From Kitasatospora aureofaciens (GTDB taxonomy: Bacteria; Actinomycetota; Actinomycetes; Streptomycetales; Streptomycetaceae): a stretch of 64,000 bases of DNA. How positions within the stretch are numbered: the stretch's first letter is position 1; the number at the start of each line of letters is the position of its first letter. Location of the stretch: the NCBI RefSeq assembly GCF_001188955.3, contig NZ_JPRF03000012.1, positions 62,001 through 126,000 on the forward strand, read 5' to 3'. This document shows positions 7,773-20,483 of this stretch, piece after piece. The translations under genes and the position numbers were made by a program. The notes beneath the pieces are model-generated. The model worked only from the letters and a program-made list of their open reading frames with translations, did not search any database and was not told where the DNA came from.

Positions 7773-8699
7773 ATGACCAGCCGCAAGGGCCGTTCCCGCC
7801 GCAACTCCGACTGCACCGCCGGTGGCCTGCGCCCCGCGCTGCGGGCACCGCACCGGTCGCGGCGGCACGAAGGGGTCGAGCAGGCGTTCGTCATCGGGGT
7901 GCTCACCAGCGCCGCGGACTTCGCGCGGGCCCGCGCCTGGGGGGTCAGCGATGCCCCCGACCACGAGCGCTACCTCGCCGACACCGCCGAGCTGCTGGCC
8001 GACGCGCTGGAGCGCTTCGAGACCGTCCGGGCTCGGATGTTCCACCCGCAGGACTTCGAGGAGTTCTGCGTGCTGCACGGCCTGGACCCGGCCGAGCCCG
8101 CCGCCCGGGACCGCTACCTGGTCAACCCGCCCCTGCGGACCCAGCTGCTGGTCTATCAGGGCGAGGAGCTGGCCGGGGACTTCGTGCCGCGGCTGGTCCG
8201 GGCCCGGGAGAACGGGCTGACGCTCCGCCACGCCGACCTGCTGCTGGACGGCGCGCTGCTCGGGAGCGCCGGCCCGGCGGAGGCGGACGAGGAGCACGCG
8301 TGCTGGGTGCGCGCCGCCCACCAGCGCGGGAGCGAGGTGTTCCGGCGGATGCTGGTCGGCGCGGGCGCCGGGGTGTACGAGCTGCGGCTGCGGGTGGACG
8401 CGCCGGGCGGGCGGCTGACCGCGGCGGCCCGGGTACTCCAGTGGGAGGACGGCGTGGTGCGGATCAACGACGAGGAGCTGGAACTGGTCTGCGCGGTGCT
8501 GTGCGCCGGGCTGGCGCTGGAGCTGCCGGCCGTCGCGGTGCTGCACGGCTCCCAGGGCTCGGCGGCTTCCTGCGGGGAGTACCTGCCGGCCGCCTGGGCC
8601 TGGTCGAGCGGCGGCCCGGACTGGGCGCCGGCCGCCCGGCCGGTGCGGCTGGACGGGGTGGCGGCGCAGCCGGGCTACAGCCTGGGCACGGTCTGCTGA
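7773..8699 (+). CDS. Hypothetical protein, 308 residues
   Basis: Start ATG at 7773 follows CAGGAG at 7761-7766. A basic N-terminal stretch of about 30 residues (MTSRKGRSRRNSD, then RAPHRSRRHEG) precedes a soluble alpha/beta body with no signal peptide, membrane segment or motif I recognise. Internal features are DHERYLADTAELLADALERFETVRARMF, two short repeats of an L-D-LLLDGALLG type, and a C-terminal half rich in short strands. Codon bias is normal for the genome. It is not part of the efp-nusB-bldD core as I recall it from S. coelicolor. Function unknown. Confidence 0.75.
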   Translation: MTSRKGRSRRNSDCTAGGLRPALRAPHRSRRHEGVEQAFVIGVLTSAADFARARAWGVSDAPDHERYLADTAELLADALERFETVRARMFHPQDFEEFCVLHGLDPAEPAARDRYLVNPPLRTQLLVYQGEELAGDFVPRLVRARENGLTLRHADLLLDGALLGSAGPAEADEEHACWVRAAHQRGSEVFRRMLVGAGAGVYELRLRVDAPGGRLTAAARVLQWEDGVVRINDEELELVCAVLCAGLALELPAVAVLHGSQGSAASCGEYLPAAWAWSSGGPDWAPAARPVRLDGVAAQPGYSLGTVC

Positions 8700-8716
8700 A
8701 CGTGCGCCCAGCTTCG

Positions 8717-8765
8717 GAAACGCCGCGGCGCGGCCCCGGAGGCCGGGACCGCGCCGTGACGTTTC
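8717..8765. terminator. Bidirectional terminator between convergent genes
   Basis: A long stem: GAAACG at 8717-8722 pairs with CGTTTC at 8760-8765, and inside it GGCGCGG-CCCCGG pairs across an AGG loop with CCGGG-CCGCGCC. It lies between the stop of the 308-residue gene and the stop of bldD and can serve both. Confidence 0.7.
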
Positions 8766-8791
8766 TGCCTGCTGTCGCTGGTCGGCGAGCC

Positions 8792-9295
8792 TCAGCTCGC
8801 GTCCTCCTCGCGCACCGCACGGCGCGCGTCGGGGTTGAGCACGCCCCAGGAGATCAGCTGCTCGGTGAGGATCGACGGCGACTGGTCGTAGATCACGGCC
8901 AGAGTGCGAAGGTCGTCCTGGCGGATCGAGAGGACCTTGCCGTTGTAGTCACCGCGCTGGCTCTGGATGGTGGCCGCGTAGCGCTGCAGCGGGCCGGCCT
9001 TCTCGGAGGGGACCTGGGTCAGTCTCTCCAGGTCGAGGACCAGGCGCGGCGGCGGCTCGGCCGCGCCGCCCGGGGTGCCGCCGGGCAGGAGTTCCTGCAC
9101 CGGAACGCCGTAGAACTCGGCGAGCTCGGCCAGCCGCTGCACGGTGACCGCACGGTCGCCGCGCTCGTACGAGCCGACGACGACTGCCTTCCAGCGCCCC
9201 TGGGACTTCTCCTCGACACCGTGCAGGGAGAGCCCCTGCTGAGTGCGGATCGCTCGGAGCTTGCCTCCGAGCTGCTTCGCGTAGTCGCTGGACAT
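8792..9295 (-). CDS. bldD: Developmental master repressor BldD
   Basis: BldD represses sporulation genes in vegetative hyphae when dimerised by a tetramer of cyclic di-GMP. The 167-residue protein has an XRE-type HTH (about residues 8-65, including LSLHGVEEKSQGRWKAVVV and YERGDRAVTVQRLAELAEFY). Its C-terminal domain carries the complete c-di-GMP signature R114-G-D116 followed by R125-Q-D-D128, at the same numbering as I recall for S. coelicolor. Start ATG 9295. A BldD-box-like site lies about 90 bases upstream, consistent with autoregulation. Divergent from the pyr operon. Confidence 0.97.
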   Translation of the reverse strand: MSSDYAKQLGGKLRAIRTQQGLSLHGVEEKSQGRWKAVVVGSYERGDRAVTVQRLAELAEFYGVPVQELLPGGTPGGAAEPPPRLVLDLERLTQVPSEKAGPLQRYAATIQSQRGDYNGKVLSIRQDDLRTLAVIYDQSPSILTEQLISWGVLNPDARRAVREEDAS

Positions 9296-9384
9296 TGATC
9301 TCCCCGGACGAGATTGCTAACGCGTTCAGTGGTGGGTCACGGGCGATTGTCGACGTCGCTACCGGTGGGTTCGACACCCGTCTC

Positions 9385-9399
9385 GTAACTCACTGTGAG
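9385..9399. promoter_or_regulatory. Candidate BldD box (autoregulatory)
   Basis: GTAACTCACTGTGAG matches 8 of the 9 fixed positions of the pseudopalindromic BldD consensus nTnACnC(A/T)GnGTnAn; the mismatch is the central G. It lies about 90 bases upstream of bldD on the promoter side. BldD autorepression is established in S. coelicolor. Binding at this exact site is my inference. Confidence 0.55.
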
Positions 9400-9583
9400 G
9401 TTACGTAGAGTAAGGTAGTTGCGTCAAGCCGAATGGGGCAGTCGTGCGAATGGCCCGCATCGTCGGCGCGTCCGGGGCGTTAACCCGGCGAAGCGGAATG
9501 ATGGAGGCCCGTTTGCCACTCCGGGGCGCTGGTAGGATGACCCGAAGCCCACGCCCGGTCGGCGGGGGCAGATTCCCAGACAT

Positions 9584-9618
9584 CCTTTAAGGCCCGTCCC
9601 GTGAGGCGGGGAAGGAGG
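9584..9618 (+). promoter_or_regulatory. PyrR-binding stem-loop masking the pyrR ribosome binding site
   Basis: The hairpin CCCG-TCCCGTGAGG-CGGG (9593-9610) has the GTGAGG loop of PyrR RNA targets. A lower helix can form between CCTT (9584-9587) and AAGG (9612-9615), which is the first half of the Shine-Dalgarno AAGGAGG (9612-9618). The pyrR ATG follows at 9630. This fits the translational repression by PyrR-UMP known in mycobacteria rather than the transcription attenuation of Bacillus. Confidence 0.7.
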
Positions 9619-9629
9619 TCCGCTTCGGC

Positions 9630-10253
9630 ATGACCACACACCACGAAACGACGCCGCGGCCGCCGCACCAGGTGCTGGACGGCACGGACATCGCCCGGGT
9701 CGTCACCCGGATAGCGCACGAGATCGTCGAGCGCGCCAAGGGCGCGGAGGACGTCGTGCTGCTCGGCATCCACACCAGGGGCGTCCACCTCGCCCGCCGC
9801 CTGCACGGCCGGCTGGCCCAGATCACCGGGAGCGAGATCCCGCTGGGCACCCTGGACATCACCATGTACCGGGACGACCTGCGGCTGAAGCCCGCCCGGG
9901 CCCTGGAGCACACCGAGATCCCGCCCGGCGGCATCGACGGCAAGCTCGTCATCCTCGTCGACGACGTGCTCTTCTCCGGCCGCACCATCCGCGCCGCGCT
10001 CGACGCGCTGAACGACATCGGCCGGCCGCGCGCCGTGCAGCTCGCCGTCCTGGTCGACCGCGGCCACCGGGAGCTGCCGATCCGGGCCGACTACGTGGGC
10101 AAGAACCTCCCCACCTCGCTGCGCGAGGCCGTGCAGGTCCGCCTCTCCGACACCGACGGCGTTGACGCCGTCCTGGTCGGTGACCGCGACTACACCGCCC
10201 GCAGCTCGCAGGCCCTGGCCTCCCAGCCCACCGAACCGCACCTCCCGGAGTAA
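9630..10253 (+). CDS. pyrR: PyrR, pyr operon regulator / uracil phosphoribosyltransferase
   Basis: PyrR binds pyr mRNA in a UMP/UTP-dependent way and has weak uracil phosphoribosyltransferase activity. The 207-residue sequence has the type I PRT fold with the PRPP loop [13 protein letters not shown] (residues 107-119), the [14 protein letters not shown]/substrate segment and [21 protein letters not shown]. It is the first gene of the cluster and is separated from pyrB by 5 bases. The RNA structure just ahead of its own start suggests it sets translation of the whole operon. Confidence 0.97.
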   Translation: MTTHHETTPRPPHQVLDGTDIARVVTRIAHEIVERAKGAEDVVLLGIHTRGVHLARRLHGRLAQITGSEIPLGTLDITMYRDDLRLKPARALEHTEIPPGGIDGKLVILVDDVLFSGRTIRAALDALNDIGRPRAVQLAVLVDRGHRELPIRADYVGKNLPTSLREAVQVRLSDTDGVDAVLVGDRDYTARSSQALASQPTEPHLPE

Positions 10254-10258
10254 CCCGC

Positions 10259-11251
10259 GTGAAGCGCCACCTCGTCTCCGCCGCCGATCTCAGCCGCGAC
10301 GACGCGCTGCTGATCCTGGACACCGCCGAGGAGCTGGCCCAGCTCTCCGGGCGGGCCGTCAAGAAGCTGCCCACGCTGCGCGGCCGCACCGTCGTCAACC
10401 TGTTCTTCGAGGACTCCACCCGCACCAAGACCTCCTTCGAGGTCGCCGAGAAGCGGCTGTCCGCGGACGTCATCAACTTCTCCGCCAAGGGCTCGTCGGT
10501 CTCCAAGGGCGAGAGCCTCAAGGACACCGCGCTGACCCTGCAGGCGATGGGGGCCGACGCGGTCGTCATCCGCCACCACGCCTCGGGCGCGCCGGCCCGG
10601 CTGGCCCAGTCCGACTGGCTGCACGGCAGTGTGATCAACGCCGGTGACGGCACCCACGAGCACCCCACCCAGGCGCTGCTCGACGCCTTCACCATGCGCC
10701 GCCACCTCAACGCCGGGGCCGGCAACGACCTGGCCGGTCGCCGGGTGACGATCGTCGGTGACGTCCTGCACAGTCGGGTCGCCCGCTCCAACGTGCACCT
10801 GCTGACCACCCTCGGCGCCCAGGTGACCTTCGTCGCCCCGCCGACCCTGCTGCCCATCGGCATCGAGAACTGGCCCTGCGAGGTCAGCTACGACCTGGAC
10901 AGCGTCCTGCCCAAGACCGACGCCCTGATGATGCTGCGGGTGCAGCGCGAGCGGATGAACGCCGCGTTCTTCCCGACCGAGCGCGAGTACAGCCGCCGCT
11001 ACGGGATGAACGGCATCCGGATGGCCCAGCTGCCCGAGCACGCCATCGTGATGCACCCCGGCCCGATGGTCCGCGGCATGGAGATCACCGCCGAGGTCGC
11101 CGACTCGCCGCGCTGCACCGTGGTCGAGCAGGTCGCCAACGGCGTCTCCGTCCGGATGGCCGTCCTGTACCTGCTGCTCGGGGGAGCCGTGTTCGCCGAC
11201 GGCCCCGCCGACACCGCCCCCCGCACCGACTCCGTGGAGAACGCCCAGTGA
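10259..11251 (+). CDS. pyrB: Aspartate carbamoyltransferase catalytic subunit
   Basis: Catalyses carbamoyl phosphate + aspartate to N-carbamoyl-aspartate, the committed step of pyrimidine synthesis. The 330-residue chain has the carbamoyl phosphate site [13 protein letters not shown] (STRTKTS at 53-59), [10 protein letters not shown], and [11 protein letters not shown] near the C-terminus. No regulatory subunit gene (pyrI) is present, as expected in actinobacteria. GTG start at 10259. The last four bases overlap the GTG of pyrC, implying translational coupling. Confidence 0.97.
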   Translation: MKRHLVSAADLSRDDALLILDTAEELAQLSGRAVKKLPTLRGRTVVNLFFEDSTRTKTSFEVAEKRLSADVINFSAKGSSVSKGESLKDTALTLQAMGADAVVIRHHASGAPARLAQSDWLHGSVINAGDGTHEHPTQALLDAFTMRRHLNAGAGNDLAGRRVTIVGDVLHSRVARSNVHLLTTLGAQVTFVAPPTLLPIGIENWPCEVSYDLDSVLPKTDALMMLRVQRERMNAAFFPTEREYSRRYGMNGIRMAQLPEHAIVMHPGPMVRGMEITAEVADSPRCTVVEQVANGVSVRMAVLYLLLGGAVFADGPADTAPRTDSVENAQ

Positions 11252-12582
11252 ACGAGCGCAGTGAGCGAACCAGCGACACGGTCAGCTACCTGATCCGCAA
11301 CGCCAAGATCCTGGGCGGCGCCCCGCAGGACCTCCACCTCGCCGACGGCGTCATCCGGGCGATCGGCACCGGCCTGGCGGTCGAGGCCGACATCGAGATC
11401 GACGCCACCGGCATGATCGTCCTGCCCGGCCTGGTCGACCTGCACACCCACCTGCGCGAACCCGGCCGCGAGGACGCCGAGACCGTGCTCACCGGCACCC
11501 AGGCCGCGGCGATGGGCGGCTTCACCGCCGTGCACGCGATGGCCAACACCACCCCGGTGGCCGACACCGCCGGCGTGGTCGAGCAGGTCTGGCGGCTCGG
11601 CCAGGAGGCCGGCTACTGCGACGTGCAGCCGGTCGGCGCCGTCACCGTCGGCCTGGAGGGCAAGAAGCTCGCCGAGCTCGGCGCGATGCACGAGTCCGCC
11701 GCGAACGTCCGGGTCTTCTCCGACGACGGCAAGTGCGTGGACGACGCGGTGCTGATGCGCCGCGCCCTGGAGTACGTGAAGGCCTTCGACGGCGTCGTCG
11801 CCCAGCACGCCCAGGAGCCGCGGCTGACCGAGGGCGCCCAGATGAACGAGGGCCAGGTCTCCGGCGAGCTCGGGCTCGGCGGTTGGCCGGCCGTCGCCGA
11901 GGAGTCGATCATCGCCCGCGACGTGCTGCTCGCCGCGCACGTCGGCTCGCGGCTGCACGTCTGCCACCTCTCCACGGCCGGCTCGGTCGAGATCGTCCGC
12001 TGGGCCAAGTCCAAGGGCTGGGACGTCACCGCCGAGGTCACCCCGCACCACCTGCTGCTCACCGACGAGATGGTCCGCTCCTACGACCCGGTGTACAAGG
12101 TGAACCCGCCGCTGCGCACCGCCGAGGACGTCCAGGCGCTGCGCAAGGCGCTGGCCGACGGCACCATCGACGCCGTCGCCACCGACCACGCGCCGCACCC
12201 GGCCGAGGACAAGGACTGTGAGTGGGCCGTGGCCGCGATGGGCATGGTCGGCCTGGAGACCGCGCTGTCGGTCGTGCAGCAGACCATGGTCGACACCGGC
12301 CTGCTGAACTGGGAGGGCGTCGCGGACCGGATGTCCCACCGCCCGGCCCGGATCGGCCGTCTCAGCGGCCACGGCCGGCCGGTCTCGGTGGGTGAGCCCG
12401 CCAACCTGGTGCTCTTCGATCCCGCGTACCGTGGTGCCGTGAACCCCGACAGCTTCGCCACCCGCAGCCGCAACACCCCCTACAAGGGCATGGACCTGCC
12501 CGGACGGGTGCACGCCACGTTCCTGCGCGGGCGCGCCACCGTGTTGGCCGGCGAGCTGGCCGAGCAGGGCGGCCCGGAGTGA
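11248..12582 (+). CDS. pyrC: Dihydroorotase
   Basis: Zinc amidohydrolase that cyclises N-carbamoyl-aspartate to dihydroorotate. The 444-residue class I enzyme has [10 protein letters not shown] (metal-binding His66 and His68), the mid-barrel FSDDGKC and [10 protein letters not shown], and the catalytic [11 protein letters not shown] start overlaps the pyrB stop by 4 bases. The first 12 residues (NERSERTSD) are encoded by a low-complexity GAGCGCAGTGAGCGAAC string common at streptomycete gene ends, so translation could also begin slightly later. The stop overlaps the next gene. Confidence 0.97.
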   Translation: MNERSERTSDTVSYLIRNAKILGGAPQDLHLADGVIRAIGTGLAVEADIEIDATGMIVLPGLVDLHTHLREPGREDAETVLTGTQAAAMGGFTAVHAMANTTPVADTAGVVEQVWRLGQEAGYCDVQPVGAVTVGLEGKKLAELGAMHESAANVRVFSDDGKCVDDAVLMRRALEYVKAFDGVVAQHAQEPRLTEGAQMNEGQVSGELGLGGWPAVAEESIIARDVLLAAHVGSRLHVCHLSTAGSVEIVRWAKSKGWDVTAEVTPHHLLLTDEMVRSYDPVYKVNPPLRTAEDVQALRKALADGTIDAVATDHAPHPAEDKDCEWAVAAMGMVGLETALSVVQQTMVDTGLLNWEGVADRMSHRPARIGRLSGHGRPVSVGEPANLVLFDPAYRGAVNPDSFATRSRNTPYKGMDLPGRVHATFLRGRATVLAGELAEQGGPE

Positions 12583-13148
12583 TGGACTACGCCACGCTCG
12601 CCAGGGAGCAGGCGAAGGTCACCGACTGGCCGGCCTACATCGGCTGGTCGATCGGGCTGCTGATCATCATCGGCCTGGTCTACTGGCTGATGCGCCAGGG
12701 CTGGAACTGGCGGCGCACCCTGCAGTCCGGGATCCCCCCGCTGCCCGCCGTGCCGGCCCGCGCCGGCCGGACCATCCTGGAGACCAGCGGGCGTTACCAC
12801 GGCACCACCACCGCCGGGAACTGGCTCGACCGGGTCGTCGCGCACGGCCTGGGGACCCGCAGCCGGGCCGACCTGACCCTGGGCGAGGACGGCCTGCTGG
12901 TGCAGCGCCCCGGCGACGTCGACCTCTGGATCCCGGCCGAGCACCTGACCGGTGCCCGCACGGACTCCGGGATCGCCGGCAAGGTCGTCCCCGCCGGTCT
13001 GCTCGTCGTCACCTGGACGCACGAGGGCACCGAACTGGACTCCGGCTTCCGCGCCGACCACCCCGACGAGCACACCGCCTGGGTCGAGGCGATCACCCAG
13101 CTCGCAACACGTACGAAGACGAAGAAGACGGAAGAGGCCGCGCAATGA
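12582..13148 (+). CDS. Membrane-anchored PH-like domain protein within the pyr operon
   Basis: A 188-residue protein with one transmembrane segment (about 18-38, [19 protein letters not shown]). It has a cytoplasmic domain of short strands, including [31 protein letters not shown] and [23 protein letters not shown], and a Lys/Thr-rich tail. Proteins of this shape occur between pyrC and carA in streptomycetes and are annotated as PH-like. The role is unknown. It overlaps the pyrC stop (ATG at 12582, GTG at 12579 also possible) and its own stop overlaps carA by ATGA, so it is translated with the pathway enzymes and may tether or regulate them. Confidence 0.85.
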   Translation: MDYATLAREQAKVTDWPAYIGWSIGLLIIIGLVYWLMRQGWNWRRTLQSGIPPLPAVPARAGRTILETSGRYHGTTTAGNWLDRVVAHGLGTRSRADLTLGEDGLLVQRPGDVDLWIPAEHLTGARTDSGIAGKVVPAGLLVVTWTHEGTELDSGFRADHPDEHTAWVEAITQLATRTKTKKTEEAAQ

Positions 13149-14294
13149 CCGCACCTGCCCCCACCACGCAGCGCCAACGGCGGGAGCGCATCCCGGCCGT
13201 GCTCGTCCTGGAGGACGGCCGGACCTTCGGCGGCCAGGCCTACGGCGCGACCGGCGAGACCTTCGGCGAGGCGGTCTTCAACACCGGCATGTCCGGCTAC
13301 CAGGAGACCCTGACCGACCCGTCGTACCACCGCCAGGTGGTCGTGATGACCGCCCCGCAGATCGGCAACACCGGCTGGAACGACGAGGACGACGAGTCCA
13401 AGCAGATCTGGGTCGCCGGCTACGTCGTGCGCGACCCCGCCCGGGTGGCGTCCAACTGGCGCTCCCGCCGCTCGCTGGACGAGGAGCTCGCCCGCCAGGG
13501 CATCGTCGGCATCAGCGGCATCGACACCCGCGCGCTGACCCGCCACCTGCGCGAGCGCGGCGCGATGCGCTGCGGCATCTTCTCCGGCGAGGCGCTGGCC
13601 GACCCGGCCGCCCTGCTCGCCCGGGTGCAGCAGTCGCCCGAGATGAAGGGCGCCGACCTGTGCGCCGAGGTGGCCACCACCGAGCCTTACGTCGTCCCCG
13701 CCGTCGGTGAGAAGAAGTTCACCGTCGCCGCGCTGGACCTCGGCATCAAGGCGATGACCCCGCAGCGGATGGCCGAGCGCGGCATCGAGGTGCACGTGCT
13801 GCCGGCCAACTCCACCCTGGAGGACGTCTACGCGGTCAACCCCGACGGCGTGTTCTTCTCCAACGGGCCGGGCGACCCGGCCACCGCCGACCACCAGGTC
13901 GCCGTCGCGCAGGGCGTGCTGGAGCGCCGCACCCCGTTCTTCGGGATCTGCTTCGGCAACCAGATCCTCGGCCGGGCCCTGGGCTTCGGCACCTACAAGC
14001 TCAAGTACGGCCACCGCGGCATCAACCAGCCGGTGCAGGACCGCACCACCGGCAAGGTCGAGGTGACCGCCCACAACCACGGCTTCGCCGTGAACGCGCC
14101 GCTGGACCAGGTGAGCGACACCCCCTACGGGCGGGTCGAGGTCTCCCACGTCTGCCTCAACGACGACGTGGTCGAGGGCCTCCAGGCACTCGACGTGCCC
14201 GCCTTCAGCGTGCAGTACCACCCCGAAGCGGCCGCCGGCCCGCACGACGCCGCCTACCTGTTCGACCGCTTCGTGAAGCTCATGGAGGGCCAGC

Positions 14295-14302
<8 letters not shown>
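13145..14302 (+). CDS. carA: Carbamoyl phosphate synthetase, small (glutaminase) subunit
   Basis: Hydrolyses glutamine and channels ammonia to CarB. The 385-residue protein has an N-terminal CPSase small-chain domain ([30 protein letters not shown]) and a class I glutamine amidotransferase domain with the nucleophile Cys269 in [12 protein letters not shown] and the catalytic [16 protein letters not shown] overlaps the upstream stop by 4 bases. The 3' end overlaps carB by 8 bases. Feeds both pyrimidine and arginine synthesis. Confidence 0.98.
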
Positions 14303-17603
<3,301 letters not shown>

Positions 17604-17612
17604 CACCACCGC

Positions 17613-17650
17613 AGTGGGGGGCACCGGAGTCGAATTTGGTGCCCCCCACT
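17613..17650 (+). terminator. Terminator between carB and pyrD
   Basis: Perfect 13-bp stem AGTGGGGGGCACC / GGTGCCCCCCACT with a 12-base loop, immediately after carB. It splits the pyrimidine cluster into pyrR-carB and pyrD-pyrF transcription units or attenuates read-through. Confidence 0.8.
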
Positions 17651-17743
17651 CGTATGCCCGCCCGTCGCCCACCACCACCCTTCTGTCGACGGGCTGCGCC
17701 CGGGCCCTTAATTACGGTTCTCGCTGCGGGAGTTGACCCCACT

Positions 17744-18847
17744 TTGTACAAGCTTCTGTTCGATCTCGTCTTCAAGAGGATGGACCCGGAGAAGGCCCAC
17801 CACCTCGCCTTCTTCTGGATCCGGCTCGCCTCCTCCGTCCCCGGCCTGCGCACCCTGGTGCGGCTGGTCCTCGTCCCGCGCGACCGGGCGCTGCGGACCC
17901 GGGCCCTCGGCCTGGACCTGCCCGGCCCGTTCGGCCTCGCCGCCGGCTTCGACAAGAACGGCGTCGGCATCGACGGCCTGGCGATGCTCGGCTTCGACTA
18001 CGTCGAGATCGGCACCGTCACCGGGGAGCCCCAGCCCGGCAACCCGGCGCCCCGGCTGTTCCGCCTGGTCGAGGACCGCGCGCTGATCAACCGGATGGGC
18101 TTCAACAACCAGGGCTCGGCCCGGGTCGCGGCCCGGCTGGCCGCCCGCCCGCACACCAGCTCCACCCCGGTGATCGGTGTCAACATCGGCAAGACCAAGG
18201 TGGTCGAGGAGGCCGACGCCGTCGCCGACTACGTCAAGTCGACCGAGCGGCTGGCCAAGTACGCCGACTACCTGGTGGTCAACGTCAGCTCGCCGAACAC
18301 CCCCGGGCTGCGCAACCTCCAGGCCGTCGACCACCTGCGCCCGCTGCTCGCCGCCGTCCGCGAGGCCGCCGACCGCACCACCGCGCACCACGTGCCGCTG
18401 CTGGTCAAGATCGCCCCCGACCTGGCCGACGAGGACGTCGACGCGGTCGCCGACCTCGCCCTGGAGCTGGGCCTGGACGGCATCATCGCCACCAACACCA
18501 CGATCGGCCGCGAGGGCCTGCGGGCCGACGCGAAGCGGGTCGAGGAGATCGGCATGGGCGGCCTGTCCGGCGCCCCGCTCAAGGCCCGGGCCCTGGAGGT
18601 GCTGCAGCGGCTGCGCGCCCGCACCGGGGGCCGGCTGACGCTGGTCTCGGTCGGCGGCGTGGAGACCGCCGAGGACGCCTGGCAGCGGATCATCCACGGC
18701 GCCGACCTCGTGCAGGGCTACAGCGCCTTCATCTACGAGGGCCCGTTCTGGTGCCGCCGGATCCACCGGGGCCTGTCCGCCCGGGTCCGCGCCGGGGGCT
18801 TCCGCGACCTCGCGGCGGCCGTCGGCAGCGCCGTCCGCGGCTCCTAG
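17744..18847 (+). CDS. pyrD: Dihydroorotate dehydrogenase (quinone), class 2
   Basis: Membrane-associated flavoenzyme that oxidises dihydroorotate to orotate with quinone. The 367-residue sequence begins (M)[22 protein letters not shown], the amphipathic quinone-binding helix of class 2 enzymes. It continues with [34 protein letters not shown] (catalytic Ser) and [16 protein letters not shown]. The start is a TTG at 17744: the family N-terminus aligns exactly there and no ATG or GTG fits. CGGGAG lies about ten bases upstream. Confidence 0.96.
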   Translation: MYKLLFDLVFKRMDPEKAHHLAFFWIRLASSVPGLRTLVRLVLVPRDRALRTRALGLDLPGPFGLAAGFDKNGVGIDGLAMLGFDYVEIGTVTGEPQPGNPAPRLFRLVEDRALINRMGFNNQGSARVAARLAARPHTSSTPVIGVNIGKTKVVEEADAVADYVKSTERLAKYADYLVVNVSSPNTPGLRNLQAVDHLRPLLAAVREAADRTTAHHVPLLVKIAPDLADEDVDAVADLALELGLDGIIATNTTIGREGLRADAKRVEEIGMGGLSGAPLKARALEVLQRLRARTGGRLTLVSVGGVETAEDAWQRIIHGADLVQGYSAFIYEGPFWCRRIHRGLSARVRAGGFRDLAAAVGSAVRGS

Positions 18848-18912
18848 CCCCTGAACCGCCCGCACCGCCCGCACGACCTGCGGCACGCCCGCACGACCCT
18901 CGGAAGGACGAC

Positions 18913-19746
18913 ATGACCCTCGCCCCGTTCGGCGCCCGGTTGCGCCAGGCCCTCGACACCCGCGGCCAGCTCTGCGTCGGCATCGACCCGCACGCCTCCC
19001 TGCTCTCCGCCTGGGGCCTCGGCGACGACCTCGCCGGGCTGGAGACCTTCAGCCGCACCGTGGTGGAGGCCCTGGCCGACCGGGTGGCCGTGCTCAAGCC
19101 GCAGGCCGCCTTCTTCGAGCGCTTCGGCAGCAAGGGCGTCGCGGTGCTGGAGAAGAGCGTCGAGGAGGCCCGGGCGGCCGGCGCGCTCGTCCTGATGGAC
19201 GCCAAGCGCGGTGACATCGGCTCCACCATGGCCGCCTACGCGGAGGCCTTCCTGTCGCCCGCCGGTCCGCTGTTCTCGGACGCCGTCACGGTCAGCCCGT
19301 ACCTGGGCTTCGGCTCGCTGCGCCCGGCGCTGGACCTGGCCCGCGAGCAGGGCTGCGGGGTGTTCGCCCTGGCGCTCACCTCCAACCCGGAGGGCGCCGA
19401 GGTGCAGCGCGCCGTCGGCGCGGACGGCGAGCCGGTCGCGGCCTCGGTGCTGCGGCAGTTGGCGGCCGAGAACGCGGGCGCGGCGCCGCTGGGCTCCTTC
19501 GGCGCGGTGGTCGGCGCGACGCTGGCCGACGCGGGCGTGGACCTGGCCATCAACGGCCCGCTGCTGGCCCCCGGGATCGGCGCCCAGGGTGCGACCATGG
19601 CGGACCTGCCGCGGGTGTTCGGCGCCTCGGTCATCAACGTGGTGCCGAGCGTCAGCCGGGACGTGCTCAGGCACGGTCCGTCCGTGCCGGCCCTGCGGGA
19701 GGCGGCGGAGCGCTTCGTCGGGGAGTTCGCGGAAGCCGTCAAGTAG
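18913..19746 (+). CDS. pyrF: Orotidine 5'-phosphate decarboxylase
   Basis: Last enzyme of UMP synthesis, converting OMP to UMP. The 277-residue actinobacterial (type 2) enzyme has GIDPHASLLSAWGL, KPQAAFFERFGSKG and the catalytic VLMDAKRGDIGST. Its closing PGIGAQGAT loop binds the phosphate. ATG at 18913 follows GGAAGGACG. It lies 65 bases after pyrD with no terminator between, so the two form a unit ended by the hairpin at 19882. Confidence 0.97.
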   Translation: MTLAPFGARLRQALDTRGQLCVGIDPHASLLSAWGLGDDLAGLETFSRTVVEALADRVAVLKPQAAFFERFGSKGVAVLEKSVEEARAAGALVLMDAKRGDIGSTMAAYAEAFLSPAGPLFSDAVTVSPYLGFGSLRPALDLAREQGCGVFALALTSNPEGAEVQRAVGADGEPVAASVLRQLAAENAGAAPLGSFGAVVGATLADAGVDLAINGPLLAPGIGAQGATMADLPRVFGASVINVVPSVSRDVLRHGPSVPALREAAERFVGEFAEAVK

Positions 19747-19881
19747 CGGAAGGCATCCGGCCGGTAGCCGCCCGGTGACCGTGCGCAGTGTCCGCAGGAC
19801 GGCGGCGCGGCACCGGAGTTGACGTGAGCGCCGTCACATCGACGCCGTCAAAGTTTCGCAATCGCGGTCATTTTGCCCCGG

Positions 19882-19915
19882 AAAGTCCTGGTCGGCCGTG
19901 GCTGACCAGGACTTT
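19882..19915 (+). terminator. Rho-independent terminator after pyrF
   Basis: 12-bp stem AAAGTCCTGGTC / GACCAGGACTTT with a 10-base loop, followed by a T-rich run (TTTTCGTGTTCTTTTC). It is the most canonical terminator in the window. The remaining 190 bases to mihF hold no open frame and must include the mihF promoter. Confidence 0.85.
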
Positions 19916-20107
19916 TCGTGTTCTTTTCCTGACGTGGCGCCGCAATGCGGGTAGTGTCCGGCGATAGGTCATCGGCGAGCCGCGAACCCGTAGCTCCCGC
20001 AGGTCAGGGCCCTGTGGTTCCCCATTGGGCTCCTCTTGCGGACGGTGTCCTAGGTACCGAACCAGTCATAGCTCAATCCCTTCCTTCCATACCCTGAGGT
20101 GAACGGC

Positions 20108-20434
20108 GTGGCTCTTCCGCCCCTTACCCCTGAACAGCGCACCGCCGCGCTCGCCAAGGCCGCCGAGGCTCGCCGGGAGCGCGCCGAGGTCAAGAACCGG
20201 CTCAAGCACTCCGGCGCCTCCCTGCACGAGGTGATCAAGGCCGGCAAGAACGACAACGACGTCATCGGCAAGATGAAGGTGTCGGCCCTGCTGGAGTCCC
20301 TTCCGGGCGTCGGCAAGGTCCGTGCCAAGCAGATCATGGAGCGCCTCGGCATCAGCGAGAGCCGCCGTGTCCGCGGTCTCGGCACGAACCAGATCGCCTC
20401 CCTGGAGCGGGAGTTCGGCGGTGGCGCCGCCTGA
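20108..20434 (+). CDS. mihF: Integration host factor, actinobacterial type (mIHF)
   Basis: Nucleoid-associated protein that bends DNA and affects chromosome compaction and antibiotic production in streptomycetes. The 108-residue chain has a long N-terminal helix ([20 protein letters not shown]) and a helix-two-turn-helix core [20 protein letters not shown] followed by [14 protein letters not shown] at 20108 gives the N-terminus [10 protein letters not shown] found in the family. An in-frame GTG at 20099 lies too close to the ribosome binding site. Confidence 0.95.
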   Translation: MALPPLTPEQRTAALAKAAEARRERAEVKNRLKHSGASLHEVIKAGKNDNDVIGKMKVSALLESLPGVGKVRAKQIMERLGISESRRVRGLGTNQIASLEREFGGGAA

Positions 20435-20483
20435 CCGTGCCCCCGTGGTCCCGGGATCGTCCGCGATCCGGGATAATCGGTGC

